DNA of 64,000 nucleotides, taken from an uncultured Clostridia bacterium (GTDB taxonomy: Bacteria > Bacillota > Clostridia > Oscillospirales > Ruminococcaceae). Under the pieces are notes generated by a model. It was not told the DNA's origin and did no database searches. It worked only from the letters and a program-made list of their open reading frames with translations. Shown here in pieces: positions 37,001-46,330 of the stretch (position 1 is the stretch's first letter; the number at the start of each line of letters is the position of its first letter). The stretch covers positions 62,001-126,000 of the forward strand of contig CANQNK010000002.1 in the NCBI GenBank assembly GCA_947625195.1, written 5' to 3'. Both the position numbers and the translations under genes were made by a program.

Positions 37001-37609
37001 ACCCCTGCAAAGCTATCGGTAAGCGAGCTTGCAAAAAAAGACACAAGCTTTGTGTTTTACCCTCAGATACCGAAGTTTTCAGAGGAGATAGGAAAGTTTA
37101 CTGCTGCTCAGCGGGGAACTATCACCCACTCGTTTATGGAGGTCTGCGATTTTGAAAACGCAAGCAAAGACCTTGAAGGCGAGCTTAAGCGCATAGTTGC
37201 CGCAGGAAAGCTGTCTCAAAGAAAAGCTGAAAGCATCGACCGTGAAGCGGTTGAAAACTTCTTTAAAAGCGAAATTTACTTACGTATTGTTATGAGCAAA
37301 AGCGTAATGCGTGAGCGGGCTTTTCTTGTAAAGCTTGAGGATATCGACACAAGCGTTGATATTAAGGATTACAAGGGAACTGACGGAATGCTTCAGGGAA
37401 TCGCCGATCTTTTGTTTGAAGAGGAGGACGGCTTTGTTCTGGTGGATTATAAGACCGACAGAGTGGGTGAAGAAATCGAGCTTATTGACAATTATACCGA
37501 TCAGCTGTTGCTTTACAAAGCGGCATTTGATCTGATTCTTGATAAGCCGGTAAAAAGCGCATATATATATTCGTTCACGCTCAGAAAAGCAATCGAGATA
37601 AGCGTTTGA
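34046..37609 (+). CDS. addA: ATP-dependent helicase/nuclease subunit A
   Basis: UvrD-type helicase and nuclease subunit of AddAB. About 1187 residues. Helicase motifs in order: Q motif WTDDQKRAIEARG, Walker A SAAAGSGKTAVLVER near residue 33, AVTFTKDAASQMKEKL near 58, Walker B ILIDEFQDVNNMQ near 400, GDMKQSIYRFR near 437, TTMHSSKGLEYPFVFL near 780 and LYVAMTRAKERLFLP near 858. The C-terminal nuclease motif is VLVDYKTDRVGEE. AGAGGGG fits either ATG 34043 or ATG 34046; the second has the better spacing. Confidence 0.96.
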   Translation: MTEWTDDQKRAIEARGRGIIVSAAAGSGKTAVLVERTVRMLCNEEEKIPADRLLAVTFTKDAASQMKEKLSAALEKRLTEDPDNEWLISQRAKLSLATVTTINSFCYDLVRNHIHEFDFESGVTICDENDDKTILDECVSKTVNEFYESDPDAMEFLYNAVCSSSDDSGIIDAVLELHRFFLSIPFKEEWIETQRQIYRTPEFFASLAEKKRADIISKLEYLIEQLNGLMQKAKLLRFTTGPREVLSSDCRVISEIISDNSIKTLDELRSRISETKFATFRGLSAQKGKEYPSEFMLEKAACAAIKASRDEIKGQFCDLLKTITATKEQTKRDIQICSRIFEELIKIEAGLCKNIHNAKVSRNVLSFSDVEHMAVELLLYDRNTRTPLCEELVRNEYYKVILIDEFQDVNNMQDLIFKALSQTDDLSIIGKNVFVVGDMKQSIYRFRLSNPKLFDSVRRCADDSDSVQEIDLLQNFRSRSTVIDAVNYFFKSLMTYDLSEIDYTNQNERLIFGASYDKSLDCPVEVDIITEEEKLPAYLGFDNEHLAVADRISQLLSEGTQVEEDGRIRSCVPGDFCILTRTHTPHKSIAKALEYVGIRSSYESSDGYLKSREISVILNLLRVIDNPLSDIPLLSVMLSPIMMFSPDEAAQIRNLNKSLKLYQNLISFEKIEKLSSALCRKAKEANELIKEFRFLSASLTTERLIRKIYDRTNYYAIASTYKDAARRENLTLLLRYASSYDKASGKGLSGFLRYINSVFENGNDFKRMERSKNDSDAVTVTTMHSSKGLEYPFVFLCDIDKKMNIKDTSKGIIVSDRLGVSFVYKDKERHLKSTPQHYEALKENYINESIAEEIRILYVAMTRAKERLFLPIYLKKDNLSKLKRLAMTLTNTGFISENILRAVDGMFRWIVLPLLLSEDMTELRALSEADFSSIPYFNNEVRFAQRVVNMSQLPQRAQICEESNEEKECDDEFDLYSEYDLTLSKTPAKLSVSELAKKDTSFVFYPQIPKFSEEIGKFTAAQRGTITHSFMEVCDFENASKDLEGELKRIVAAGKLSQRKAESIDREAVENFFKSEIYLRIVMSKSVMRERAFLVKLEDIDTSVDIKDYKGTDGMLQGIADLLFEEEDGFVLVDYKTDRVGEEIELIDNYTDQLLLYKAAFDLILDKPVKSAYIYSFTLRKAIEISV

Positions 37610-37677
37610 GTGATGCTGAAAAAGCACTATGGTAAAAGTATTGATATATGTGCCTTGAAAACGGCCGAATAACCAAG

Positions 37678-37710
37678 AGAAAAGTCCCTTCGTTCGGGGC
37701 TTTTTCTTTT
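37678..37710 (+). terminator. Terminator after addA
   Basis: AAAAGTCCC pairs with GGGGCTTTT around TTCGTTC, then TTTTTCTTTT. The hairpin sits about 50 bases before pflB, so pflB expression probably needs its own promoter or read-through. Confidence 0.8.
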
Positions 37711-37762
37711 GCATAAAAGCAAGAATTCTGCAAACGCTAAATGTATGAAAGGGGAGAGCTTT

Positions 37763-39970
37763 ATGAGTGATACCGAATGGATGGAAACTCTTGATACCCG
37801 TGATTTTATTGTAAAACATTACACCGAATATACGGGAGACGACAGCTTTTTGGAGCCGCCTACCGAAAAGACGAAGAGACTTTGGGAAAAGGTATTGACG
37901 CTTATGAAAAAAGAGCACGATGCAGGCGGAGTATTGGATATAGATGAAAACCGCATTTCAACTATAACCTCTCACGCGCCGGGATATATAGATAAAGAGC
38001 TCGAGGAGATAGTGGGATTACAGACTGACGAGCCGCTGAAACGAGCTATTATGCCATACGGCGGAATAAGAATGGTTCACACATCGCTCAAGGCTTACAA
38101 AAGAAAACTTCCGGAGAATATAAACGAAATCTTTTCTCACAGAAAAACCCACAACGACGGTGTTTTTGACGTTTATAACGCAGAGATAAGACGTGCAAGA
38201 CACGCGGGCATAATCACGGGACTTCCCGACGCCTACGGACGGGGCCGGATAATAGGTGACTATCGGCTTGTTCCGCTTTTCGGAGTTGACAGGATAATCG
38301 AGAAAAAGGAAGAGGAAAAATACGAGGCGCAAAAGTCTCAAATGAGCGAGGATAATATAAGAAACATCGAGGAGTTGTCAGAGCAGATAAAAGCGCTTTA
38401 CGAGCTTAAAAAGATGGCAGAGAGCTATGGTTTTGACATAAGCGGACCTGCACAGGGCTTTAAGCAGGCGGTACAGTGGTTGTATTTTGCTTATCTGGGC
38501 GCAGTGAAGGAGCAAAATGGAGCGGCGATGAGTCTGGGAAGAGTGTCCACTTTTTTGGATATATATGCCGAAAAGGATTTAGAGTTAGGAAGGCTTACGG
38601 AGAGCGAGGTTCAGGAGATAGTAGACCACTTTATAATGAAGCTTCGTATGGTGAGATTTTTGCGAACTCCGGCATATGACGAGCTGTTTTCGGGAGACCC
38701 CACCTGGGTTACCGAGTCAATAGGTGGAATGTGCATAGACGGAAGAAGTATGGTCACAAAAATGAGCTTTCGCTTTCTTCACACGCTTAAAAACCTTGGG
38801 CCCGCCCCTGAGCCTAATATGACCGTGTTGTGGAGCGTCTCGCTTCCCGACGGCTTTAAGAGGTTTGCAGCTAAGACCTCTATTGAAACCTCCTCCATTC
38901 AGTATGAAAACGACGACATTATGCGTCCCACGTTCGGAGACGATTACGGGATCGCCTGCTGCGTTTCGGCTATGAAGATAGGTAAACAAATGCAGTTTTT
39001 CGGAGCAAGAGCAAATCTTGCAAAGGCGCTTTTGTATGCGATAAACGGCGGCAAGGACGAGATAAGCTTTGACCAGGTAGCGCCGGCGATACCGGCGGTT
39101 TCTGACGGTCCGCTTGATTTTTCAGAGGTTTGGACAAGGTTTGACACGGTACTTGAGTGGCTTGCAAGGGTGTATATGGACGCGCTTAACATCATTCATT
39201 TTATGCACGACAAGTACGCTTATGAGAGGCTTCAGATGGCCTTGCATCACGAGGGGTTTGTAAGAACAATGGCTTGCGGAGCAGCGGGTCTGTCAGTAGT
39301 TGCGGATTCTCTTTCCGCGATAAAATACGCAAGAGTCACTCCTATAAGAAACGAGCAGGGTATTGCGGTCGATTTCAGGATAGAGGGAGATTATCCGCAG
39401 TTTGGAAATAACGATGACAGGGTAGACGAGCTGGCGGTTAGAGTGGTAAGAGAGTTTATGAAAAAGCTAAGGCGTCTTAAAACCTATAGAAACGCGAGGC
39501 CGACAATGTCAATTCTTACCATCACTTCAAATGTCGTTTACGGCAAAAAGACCGGAACAACTCCGGACGGACGAAAAAAGGGAGAGCCGTTTGCGCCCGG
39601 AGCAAATCCTATGCACGGCAGGGACCGAGAGGGAAGTGTAGCTTCGCTAAAGTCGGTATCAAAGCTGCCGTTTGAGTTTTCAGAGGACGGAATATCCTAC
39701 ACTTTTTCTATTATCCCCGATTCGCTGGGAAAGGATCTTGAGAACAGAGAGGAAAATCTTGTATCGCTGCTTGATGGGTATGTAAAGGAAACCGGGCATC
39801 ACATAAACGTGAATGTATTAAACCGTGAAACGCTTATTGACGCAATGGATCATCCGGAAAAATATCCGCAGCTCACTATAAGGGTATCGGGATATGCGGT
39901 AAATTTTATAAAACTGCCTAGAGAGTATCAGCTTGAGGTTATAAACCGCACCTTCCACAAAAAACTGTGA
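37763..39970 (+). CDS. pflB: Formate acetyltransferase (pyruvate formate-lyase)
   Basis: Glycyl-radical enzyme splitting pyruvate and CoA into formate and acetyl-CoA under anaerobic conditions. 735 residues. The active-site cysteine pair is in [20 protein letters not shown], near residue 400, the region [20 protein letters not shown] is near 503, and the radical glycine is G710 in [20 protein letters not shown] lies 7 bases before ATG 37763, setting the start; an earlier in-frame ATG would add 18 unrelated residues. The activase gene follows immediately. Confidence 0.97.
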   Translation: MSDTEWMETLDTRDFIVKHYTEYTGDDSFLEPPTEKTKRLWEKVLTLMKKEHDAGGVLDIDENRISTITSHAPGYIDKELEEIVGLQTDEPLKRAIMPYGGIRMVHTSLKAYKRKLPENINEIFSHRKTHNDGVFDVYNAEIRRARHAGIITGLPDAYGRGRIIGDYRLVPLFGVDRIIEKKEEEKYEAQKSQMSEDNIRNIEELSEQIKALYELKKMAESYGFDISGPAQGFKQAVQWLYFAYLGAVKEQNGAAMSLGRVSTFLDIYAEKDLELGRLTESEVQEIVDHFIMKLRMVRFLRTPAYDELFSGDPTWVTESIGGMCIDGRSMVTKMSFRFLHTLKNLGPAPEPNMTVLWSVSLPDGFKRFAAKTSIETSSIQYENDDIMRPTFGDDYGIACCVSAMKIGKQMQFFGARANLAKALLYAINGGKDEISFDQVAPAIPAVSDGPLDFSEVWTRFDTVLEWLARVYMDALNIIHFMHDKYAYERLQMALHHEGFVRTMACGAAGLSVVADSLSAIKYARVTPIRNEQGIAVDFRIEGDYPQFGNNDDRVDELAVRVVREFMKKLRRLKTYRNARPTMSILTITSNVVYGKKTGTTPDGRKKGEPFAPGANPMHGRDREGSVASLKSVSKLPFEFSEDGISYTFSIIPDSLGKDLENREENLVSLLDGYVKETGHHINVNVLNRETLIDAMDHPEKYPQLTIRVSGYAVNFIKLPREYQLEVINRTFHKKL

Positions 39971-40707
39971 TGAGCATTATAGGATATATTCATTCGTTTG
40001 AAAGTCTCGGTGCGGTAGACGGCCCGGGGCTTCGGTTTATAGTATTTATGCAGGGCTGTCCGCTCAGATGCCTTTACTGTCACAATCCCGACAGTTGGAA
40101 GAGAGAAAACGCAAACTATAAAATGACGGCAGATAGGGTTTACGAAAAAATAGCGGAGTATAAAAATTTCATAAAAAACGGCGGCGTAACGATTTCGGGC
40201 GGAGAGCCACTATTGCAGGCGCAGTTTTGTGAGGAGCTTATGAAACTGCTCACAAAAGACCGGATAGAAACCGCCATAGACACATCTGGAATAATAAGCC
40301 TTGAAAAGTCAAAAAGGGCAATAGAGCTTTGCGACCTGCTGATTCTGGATATTAAGGATATTGACGATGAAGGCGCAAAAAAGCTTACGGGAGCGGGAAT
40401 AAAAAACGCTCAGAAAACTCTCGAGTACACAAAGGAGATCAAAAAAAGGGTGTGGATACGTCAGGTTATACTTGAGGGCTTTACGCTTGACGAAGAAAAG
40501 CTTTTGCGCCTTGGAGAGTATCTTTGCGACTTTGAAAATATAGAGCGGATAGAACTTATCCCGTATCACACTATGGGAGTTTCAAAGTGGGAGGATCTGG
40601 GGCTTGACTATTCGCTTAAGGGCGTAAAAACGCCCGAAGTCGGGGAGATGGACAGAGCAAAGGAAATTTTGAAAAGGTTTGAAAAAATAAAGGAGAAGGT
40701 AAGATGA
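39970..40707 (+). CDS. pflA: Pyruvate formate-lyase activating enzyme
   Basis: Radical-SAM activase that installs the glycyl radical on PflB. 245 residues. The cluster motif is GCPLRCLYCHNPDSW (CxxxCxxC) near residue 30, followed by GGVTISGGEPLLQ near 76. The ATG shares its A with the pflB stop (TGATG) and no independent ribosome site is obvious, so translation is probably coupled. Confidence 0.97.
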   Translation: MSIIGYIHSFESLGAVDGPGLRFIVFMQGCPLRCLYCHNPDSWKRENANYKMTADRVYEKIAEYKNFIKNGGVTISGGEPLLQAQFCEELMKLLTKDRIETAIDTSGIISLEKSKRAIELCDLLILDIKDIDDEGAKKLTGAGIKNAQKTLEYTKEIKKRVWIRQVILEGFTLDEEKLLRLGEYLCDFENIERIELIPYHTMGVSKWEDLGLDYSLKGVKTPEVGEMDRAKEILKRFEKIKEKVR

Positions 40708-40913
40708 ACGGAAATGATATGAAAAAGTTTGCCTCAATGCCTGAGGTTTACTGTGCGCTTCATTCAAAGGTTTTCTTGTCGGGAGAATTCAGCGCAATGT
40801 CTCCGCAGAAGCAGGAGCAGTATCTTGAGCAGAACCACAAGATACACGCGTACAACGCGCAGATGGAGAAAATACAAAACAACGATATATTCAGAAGAAA
40901 TATGACTATTTAA
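40704..40913 (+). CDS. Small hypothetical protein following pflA
   Basis: 69 residues, soluble, Gln and Lys-rich and predicted helical (SPQKQEQYLEQNHK). It overlaps the pflA stop by 4 bases (ATGA) with AAGGAG well placed upstream, so it is translated with pflA. I do not recognise the family. Co-transcription with pflBA is the only functional hint. Confidence 0.7.
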   Translation: MNGNDMKKFASMPEVYCALHSKVFLSGEFSAMSPQKQEQYLEQNHKIHAYNAQMEKIQNNDIFRRNMTI

Positions 40914-40988
40914 GCCTGCTGTGACAAATTACACAATAAAGTACAGTAAAAAAATCGGATTTTTTATAAAAAAACAGTTGAAATTTTC

Positions 40989-41017
40989 TTGACATTAGAG
41001 TAAAATAGAAATAGAAA
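40989..41017 (+). promoter_or_regulatory. Probable promoter of the 33-codon gene and pur operon
   Basis: TTGACA (40989-40994), 17 bases, TAGAAA (41012-41017). The -35 is perfect and the -10 weak, as in regulated promoters. An AAGCG/CGCTT inverted repeat lies between it and the small gene. Confidence 0.5.
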
Positions 41018-41064
41018 AGCGAAACGAAAAACGCGATTAAATAAAACGCTTAGGAGAAGTAATG

Positions 41065-41166
41065 ATGAGCAGAAACTGCTGTAAGCCATTTAACGCAGGA
41101 AACGGGATACAGTTAAGCAGCGGCGGTATCCTTAGCTTTTCATACTCAAAAACGAAATCAGTATAG
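41065..41166 (+). CDS. Unlisted 33-residue peptide gene before purE
   Basis: The translation runs MSRNCCKPFNAGNGIQLSSG and continues for 13 more residues, ending KTKSV. AGGAG lies 8 bases before this ATG (another ATG sits one codon earlier). It has a promoter-like sequence upstream and a strong terminator 4 bases after the stop, so it looks like a complete tiny transcription unit, or a leader controlling the pur operon. The RNA also contains small stems (AGCAG/CTGCT at about 41068-41080, GGATAC/GTATCC). The codons match neighbouring genes. No family is recognised; no tryptophan or purine-related codon pattern suggests classical attenuation. Confidence 0.5.
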   Translation: MSRNCCKPFNAGNGIQLSSGGILSFSYSKTKSV

Positions 41167-41170
41167 TTAT

Positions 41171-41209
41171 AACTGCAACTTTATAAAACAAGTTGCAGTT
41201 TTTGTTTTT
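41171..41209 (+). terminator. Terminator or attenuator upstream of purE
   Basis: AACTGCAACTT pairs perfectly with AAGTTGCAGTT around 8 bases, then TTTTGTTTTT. It stands 29 bases before purE and no promoter is evident after it, so pur transcription probably passes through it under control. Confidence 0.8.
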
Positions 41210-41237
41210 GTAAAAAAGTATATAAGGAGAAATGGGA

Positions 41238-41732
41238 ATGAAAAAGGTAGCGATCATAATGGGCTCGGACAGCGATCTTCCTGTTGTACAGGGCGCTTTT
41301 CTTGAGCTTCAAAAATTCGGCGTTGAGTATGAGGCACATATAATGTCTGCTCACAGAACTCCCAATCTTGCGGCGGAGTTTTCAAAAAACGCCAGGGCAA
41401 ACGGATTTGGAGCTATCATATGCGCAGCAGGAATGGCGGCTCATCTTGCGGGAGTTATTGCGGCTCACACTACACTGCCGGTAATAGGCGTACCTATAAA
41501 ATCGACCTTTGATGGGCTTGATTCACTTCTGTCAACAGTTATGATGCCTTCCGGAATACCGGTGGCGACCGTTGCGGTAAACGGTGCGAAAAACGCGGCT
41601 ATTCTGGCGGTTGAGATGTTGGCGCTTTCGGACGATACGCTTGCAGACAAGCTTATGTATGAAAAGCGCGCTATGGTTGATGGCGTATTAAAAAAAGAAC
41701 AAAAGCTTCAGTCAGAGCTTAAAACAAAGTAA
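41238..41732 (+). CDS. purE: N5-carboxyaminoimidazole ribonucleotide mutase
   Basis: Class I PurE, converting N5-CAIR to CAIR. 164 residues. VAIIMGSDSDLPVVQGAF at the start, the catalytic segment MSAHRTPNLAAEF near residue 40 and CAAGMAAHLAGVIAAHTTLP near 66 are typical. GGAG sits 8 bases before ATG 41238; the in-frame ATG at 41232 is only 2 bases away. First gene of the pur operon; purK, purC, purD and purB are not in the window. Confidence 0.96.
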   Translation: MKKVAIIMGSDSDLPVVQGAFLELQKFGVEYEAHIMSAHRTPNLAAEFSKNARANGFGAIICAAGMAAHLAGVIAAHTTLPVIGVPIKSTFDGLDSLLSTVMMPSGIPVATVAVNGAKNAAILAVEMLALSDDTLADKLMYEKRAMVDGVLKKEQKLQSELKTK

Positions 41733-41757
41733 TAGTACAGGAGATTAAAATTACGTT

Positions 41758-43179
41758 ATGGGTGGATTTTTTGGTGCAGCGTCAAAAAGGGACTGCGTTA
41801 CAGATGTTTTTTTCGGAACTGATTATCATTCCCATTTGGGAACAAGAAGGGGCGGAATGACCTCTTATTCGCCGGATACGGGCTTTCAGAGAAATTTACA
41901 TAGCATTGAAAACTCACCCTTTAGAACAAAGTTTGAAAAAGACGTAGCTGCAATGAAGGGCAAGCTGTGCATAGGCTGTATAAGCGATACTGACCCACAG
42001 CCTATTCTGATGACGACTAAGCTCGGGGTATACGCAGTATGCACGATAGGCGTGATAAACAATGCCGATTCGCTGCTTGAAGAGCTAATTGATAGCGGCT
42101 GCTCGGGCTTTGAGGCAATGAGCAGCGGAAGGGTGAACAGTTCCTCACTTGCGGGAGCACTTATCTCTCAGAAGCCGGATTTTACCGAGGGCATAAAGTA
42201 CGCTCAGCAAAAGATAAACGGCACACTTTCTCTTTTGATTATGACAAATGACAGCATTATCGCCGCCAGGGACAAGTTCGGAAGACTTCCCATAATTATT
42301 GGGAAGGACAGCGACGGGTTTTGCGTGTCACTCGAATCGTTTGCATTTGAAAAGCTCGGCTATTCGTTTTTTAAGGAGCTTTGTCCGGGAGAAATCGTAA
42401 AGCTTACCGCCGACGGCGTTGAGGTTTTGGACAAGGGAAACGACAATTTAAAGATCTGTTCGTTTTTATGGACATATTACGGATACCCGAACGCAGTTTA
42501 TGAGGGCGTAAACGTAGAGGTGATGCGTGTAAGAAACGGAGAGCTTTTAGCGCAGCAGGATATTAAAAACGGCAGACTTCCCGATGTTGATTATGTGTGC
42601 GGTGTGCCGGATTCTGGAACTCCGCACGCAATAGGGTATGCTAACAAAAGCGGCATACCTTTTGCAAGGCCGTTTATAAAATACACTCCTACATGGCCGA
42701 GAAGTTTTATGCCGGCCAGCCAGAATATAAGAAATCAGGTCGCAAAGATGAAGCTTATCCCGGTTACGGAACTCATTAAAGGTAAAAAGCTTTTGTTTGT
42801 GGATGACAGTATAGTAAGAGGCACTCAGATGAGAGAAACGGTTGAGTTTCTGTACGAAAAGGGCGCGAAAGAAGTACATATGCGTTCAGCTTGTCCGCCT
42901 ATTATGTACGGATGTAAGTATCTTAACTTTTCACGAAGCACATCAGAGCTTGAGCTTATCGCAAGGCAGGTTATAGACGAGCTTGAGGGGGAAGAGGGAA
43001 TTAAGCATATAGACGAGTACAGCGATTCAAACACTCAGCGCGGAAGAAGACTGAGGGACGAAATATGTGCAAGGCTAAGGCTAACTTCGCTTGAATTTCA
43101 ATCGCTTGACGGAACGGTTGAAGCCATAGGACTTGACAGATGCAAGCTTTGCTCATATTGCTGGAACGGAAAGGAATGA
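41758..43179 (+). CDS. PurF paralogue with substituted glutaminase site
   Basis: 473 residues, amidophosphoribosyltransferase-like, directly before a normal purF. True PurF matures to an N-terminal Cys (ECGVFGIF); here the protein starts MGGFFGAAS, putting Gly where that Cys belongs, and an in-frame stop upstream rules out a longer start. The glutamine-site RYST motif reads CISDTD and HNGNLIN reads TIGVINN, so glutamine use is very unlikely. The PRTase half keeps the PRPP loop [12 protein letters not shown] and the C-terminal cysteine block CKLCSYC that would hold a 4Fe-4S cluster. The ribosome site AGGAG is unusually far (14 bases) from the ATG. Possible roles: ammonia-dependent enzyme or partner/regulator of PurF; this is inference. 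Confidence 0.82.
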   Translation: MGGFFGAASKRDCVTDVFFGTDYHSHLGTRRGGMTSYSPDTGFQRNLHSIENSPFRTKFEKDVAAMKGKLCIGCISDTDPQPILMTTKLGVYAVCTIGVINNADSLLEELIDSGCSGFEAMSSGRVNSSSLAGALISQKPDFTEGIKYAQQKINGTLSLLIMTNDSIIAARDKFGRLPIIIGKDSDGFCVSLESFAFEKLGYSFFKELCPGEIVKLTADGVEVLDKGNDNLKICSFLWTYYGYPNAVYEGVNVEVMRVRNGELLAQQDIKNGRLPDVDYVCGVPDSGTPHAIGYANKSGIPFARPFIKYTPTWPRSFMPASQNIRNQVAKMKLIPVTELIKGKKLLFVDDSIVRGTQMRETVEFLYEKGAKEVHMRSACPPIMYGCKYLNFSRSTSELELIARQVIDELEGEEGIKHIDEYSDSNTQRGRRLRDEICARLRLTSLEFQSLDGTVEAIGLDRCKLCSYCWNGKE

Positions 43180-43186
43180 AAGCTAA

Positions 43187-44632
43187 ATGTTTGATTCATT
43201 GCACGAGGAATGCGGCGTTTTCGGAATTTTTTCAAACTCCTCCTGCGACGTTGCACGTCAGACTTATATAGGTCTTTATGCGCTTCAGCACAGGGGACAG
43301 GAAAGTTGCGGAATCGTGGTAAACGACGATGGATTGTTTAATTATCACAAGGATTTAGGACTTGTACACGAGGTGTTTGACAAGGAAGCCCTTGACGCTT
43401 TAGGTCAAGGACAGATGGCGATAGGGCATGTAAGGTATTCCACCACCGGAAAGCCTAACCGCTCAAACGCACAGCCTCTTGTGGTGCGCCATATAAAAGG
43501 ACCAATGTCGATAGCACATAACGGAAATCTCATAAACGCAAGGGAGCTTCGCGAGGAATATGAGATGCGGGGAATGATCTTTCACAACACAAACGATACC
43601 GAGGTCATATCTTATGCAATCACCGAGCAGAGAATCCATTCCGGCTCTATAGAGGAGGCTGTTGAAAGGGCTATGAACCGGATTAAGGGAGCGTATTCTT
43701 TGGTTGTAATGTCGCCCAGCAAGCTCATTGCCGCAAGAGATCCTAACGGATTTCGCCCGCTTTCTCTTGCAAAAACTGCTGACGGTTACGCCGTTGCAAG
43801 CGAGACCTGCGCCTTTGACAGTGTGGGAGCGCAGTTTGTAAGGGATATTAAGCCGGGAGAGATAGTTGTTATCGACAAAAACGGGGTACGCAGCATAAAG
43901 ACCCATTGCGGCAGCAAGGGACACATCTGCGTGTTTGAGTATATTTACGTTGCAAGGCCGGACTCGGTTATAGAGGGTTCAAGTGTGCATAAGGCAAGGC
44001 TCAGGGCGGGAAAATATCTTTACCGTGAGCACCCGGTTGATGCGGACGTAGTAATAGGGGTGCCCGATTCGGGACTTGACGCCGCTTTAGGATTTTCACA
44101 GGAAAGCGGCATACCATACGGAATAGGGTTTACGAAAAACCGGTATATAGGCAGAACGTTTATCCAGCCCACGCAGTCAGAGAGAACCAATTCGGTAAAG
44201 ATAAAGCTTAATGCCATATCCAACACCGTAAAGGGAAAGCGTGTTGTGATGATAGACGACAGTATAGTAAGAGGAACTACAAGTGCAAAGATTGTGAGAC
44301 TTTTAAGGGATGCGGGAGCGACGGAGGTACACGTCAGAATATCGTCGCCGCCGTTTGTGTCTCCTTGCTTTTTCGGAATCGACATAGACTCAAAGGAAAA
44401 CCTTATCGCCTGCAAGATGTCTGTAAGTGAAATATGCGAAAGCATAGGAGCAGACAGTCTTGAATATCTGAGCGTTGAGAACGTCAAAAAGCTTGCGGGA
44501 ATATCGCACTGCGGTTTTTGCACAGGATGCTTTACGGGCGAGTATCCTATGGATACACCTAAGGAAATGCCTAAGGACAAATTTGAGTCGAAGATAACCA
44601 GCGGAATGCAGATGAAATTTAACATAGACTGA
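43187..44632 (+). CDS. purF: Amidophosphoribosyltransferase
   Basis: First committed step of purine synthesis, making phosphoribosylamine from PRPP and glutamine. 481 residues. A short propeptide (MFDSLHEE) precedes the nucleophile Cys of [19 protein letters not shown] and [14 protein letters not shown] complete the glutaminase; the PRPP loop is [15 protein letters not shown] near residue 350; cysteines in HICVFEY, SPCFFGI and CGFCTGC would bind the 4Fe-4S cluster as in Bacillus. It follows its paralogue by 7 bases. Confidence 0.97.
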   Translation: MFDSLHEECGVFGIFSNSSCDVARQTYIGLYALQHRGQESCGIVVNDDGLFNYHKDLGLVHEVFDKEALDALGQGQMAIGHVRYSTTGKPNRSNAQPLVVRHIKGPMSIAHNGNLINARELREEYEMRGMIFHNTNDTEVISYAITEQRIHSGSIEEAVERAMNRIKGAYSLVVMSPSKLIAARDPNGFRPLSLAKTADGYAVASETCAFDSVGAQFVRDIKPGEIVVIDKNGVRSIKTHCGSKGHICVFEYIYVARPDSVIEGSSVHKARLRAGKYLYREHPVDADVVIGVPDSGLDAALGFSQESGIPYGIGFTKNRYIGRTFIQPTQSERTNSVKIKLNAISNTVKGKRVVMIDDSIVRGTTSAKIVRLLRDAGATEVHVRISSPPFVSPCFFGIDIDSKENLIACKMSVSEICESIGADSLEYLSVENVKKLAGISHCGFCTGCFTGEYPMDTPKEMPKDKFESKITSGMQMKFNID

Positions 44633-44649
44633 AAGGGATGGGAACAATT

Positions 44650-45684
44650 ATGAAGAGTTTTTCTCAAAGCTATAAGGAAGCGGGAGTCGACGTAACCGCG
44701 GGATATAAATCGGTAGAGCTTATGAAGCAGTACGTTGCAAGGACAGTAACCGACGGTGTATTAAGCGGGATAGGCGGTTTTGGCGGATTGTTTGAGCTTG
44801 ATATGACCGGGATAAAAAAGCCGGTACTGGTGTCGGGAACGGACGGCGTAGGAACAAAGCTTAAGATAGCGTTTTTAATGAACAAGCACGACACAGTGGG
44901 AATAGACTGCGTAGCAATGTGTGTAAACGACATTATCTGCTGCGGAGCAAAGCCTCAGTTTTTCCTTGATTATATAGCTGTGGGAAAAAACTATCCCGAA
45001 AAGGTAGCCAAGATAGTTTCAGGCGTAGCGGAGGGCTGCGTTCAGGCGGGCTGTGCGCTGATCGGCGGAGAAACGGCAGAGATGCCGGGCTTTTACCCTG
45101 AGCAAGAGTATGATCTTGCGGGCTTTTCGGTGGGTGTTGTGGATAAGGACAAGATACTTGTGCCGGATGAGCAGAAGGCCGGAGACGTGATGATAGCGAT
45201 AAAGTCAAGCGGAGTACATTCAAACGGATTTTCTCTTGTAAGAAAGGTTTTCACGGTGTCGGAATCCAATCTTGCTCGCCACTATTCAGACCTTGGAACA
45301 ACGCTTGGCAGCACGCTTTTGACTCCTACCAAGATATACGTAAAGGCTGTAATGAATCTTATCGATAAAGTAAAGGTAAAGTCTATTTCGCATATAACTG
45401 GCGGCGGCTTTTACGAAAATATTCCAAGAAGTTTGCCAAAGGGTCTTTCAGCCAAGATAGAAAAATCGGCAGTGGATATTCTTCCGATTTTTAGTCTTAT
45501 TCAGCAGACGGGAAAAATTCCCGAAAGGGATATGTTCAACACTTTTAATATGGGCGTAGGAATGACCGTTGTCGTTGATAAGGCGAACGCCGACAAGGCC
45601 ATTTCGGCAATTAAGGAAGCGGGCGAGGAGGCTTACGTTCTTGGAGAGCTGGTAAAAAGCGATGAAGGAGTAATAATCTGCTGA
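44650..45684 (+). CDS. purM: Phosphoribosylformylglycinamidine cyclo-ligase
   Basis: AIR synthetase. 344 residues. [17 protein letters not shown] near residue 60, [20 protein letters not shown] near 138 and [16 protein letters not shown] near 248 are family motifs. ATG 44650 gives the usual [14 protein letters not shown] start; an ATG four codons earlier lies against the AAAGGG site and is less likely, though not excluded. Confidence 0.96.
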   Translation: MKSFSQSYKEAGVDVTAGYKSVELMKQYVARTVTDGVLSGIGGFGGLFELDMTGIKKPVLVSGTDGVGTKLKIAFLMNKHDTVGIDCVAMCVNDIICCGAKPQFFLDYIAVGKNYPEKVAKIVSGVAEGCVQAGCALIGGETAEMPGFYPEQEYDLAGFSVGVVDKDKILVPDEQKAGDVMIAIKSSGVHSNGFSLVRKVFTVSESNLARHYSDLGTTLGSTLLTPTKIYVKAVMNLIDKVKVKSISHITGGGFYENIPRSLPKGLSAKIEKSAVDILPIFSLIQQTGKIPERDMFNTFNMGVGMTVVVDKANADKAISAIKEAGEEAYVLGELVKSDEGVIIC

Positions 45685-45703
45685 TATTAACGGAGTGGTA
45701 AAT

Positions 45704-46330
45704 ATGAAAAACATAGTAGTGCTGGTTTCCGGCGGCGGAACTAATCTTCAGGCTCTTATTGACGCTGAAAAGAGCGGAGAGATAAAGGGTGGCAGGATCA
45801 CCTGCGTTATCTCCTCAAAAGAGGGCGCGTATGCGCTTGAGCGGGCGGAGAAAAACGGCATTAAGACCGTGACCCTGCCAAGAAAGCATTTTTCTGATAA
45901 TCTTGCCTATTCAAAAGCGCTCTTGAGAATACTTGACGAGCAAAACGCCGATCTTATCGTGTACGCGGGCTTTATGACGATACTTGATCGTATCGTGTGC
46001 GACGCATACCCGAACAGGATGATAAACGTGCATCCTGCGCTGATACCGTCGTTTTGCGGAAAGGGCTTTTACGGACTCCACGTACACGAGGCGGTGCTTG
46101 AAAAGGGAGTAAAGCTAACGGGCGCAACGGTGCATTTCGTCACTGCCGAGTGCGATGCGGGGCCGATAATTCTTCAAAAGGCGGTCGAGGTGCATCAGGA
46201 CGACACACCTGAGATCCTTCAAAAAAGGGTAATGGAAGACGCAGAGTGGAAAATACTCCCCAAGGCGGTTTCACTGTTCTGTGAGGGGAGGATAAAGGTC
46301 GTTGACGAAAAGTCATATATTGACCTTTAA
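45704..46330 (+). CDS. purN: Phosphoribosylglycinamide formyltransferase
   Basis: Folate-dependent GAR transformylase. 208 residues. VLVSGGGTNLQALIDA opens the protein, IVYAGFMTIL is near residue 88, the catalytic Asn-His-Asp region is RMINVHPALIPSFCGKGFYG, and THF-binding GATVHFVTAECDAGPIILQ is near 140. The CGGAGTGG site fits ATG 45704 better than the GTG three codons earlier. 158 bases without a recognised gene separate it from the next gene. Confidence 0.96.
   Translation: MKNIVVLVSGGGTNLQALIDAEKSGEIKGGRITCVISSKEGAYALERAEKNGIKTVTLPRKHFSDNLAYSKALLRILDEQNADLIVYAGFMTILDRIVCDAYPNRMINVHPALIPSFCGKGFYGLHVHEAVLEKGVKLTGATVHFVTAECDAGPIILQKAVEVHQDDTPEILQKRVMEDAEWKILPKAVSLFCEGRIKVVDEKSYIDL

Noticed and set aside
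41167..41237. Search for a guanine, PRPP or ZTP riboswitch before purE
   Set aside because: None of their conserved cores is present; only a peptide frame and terminator were found.
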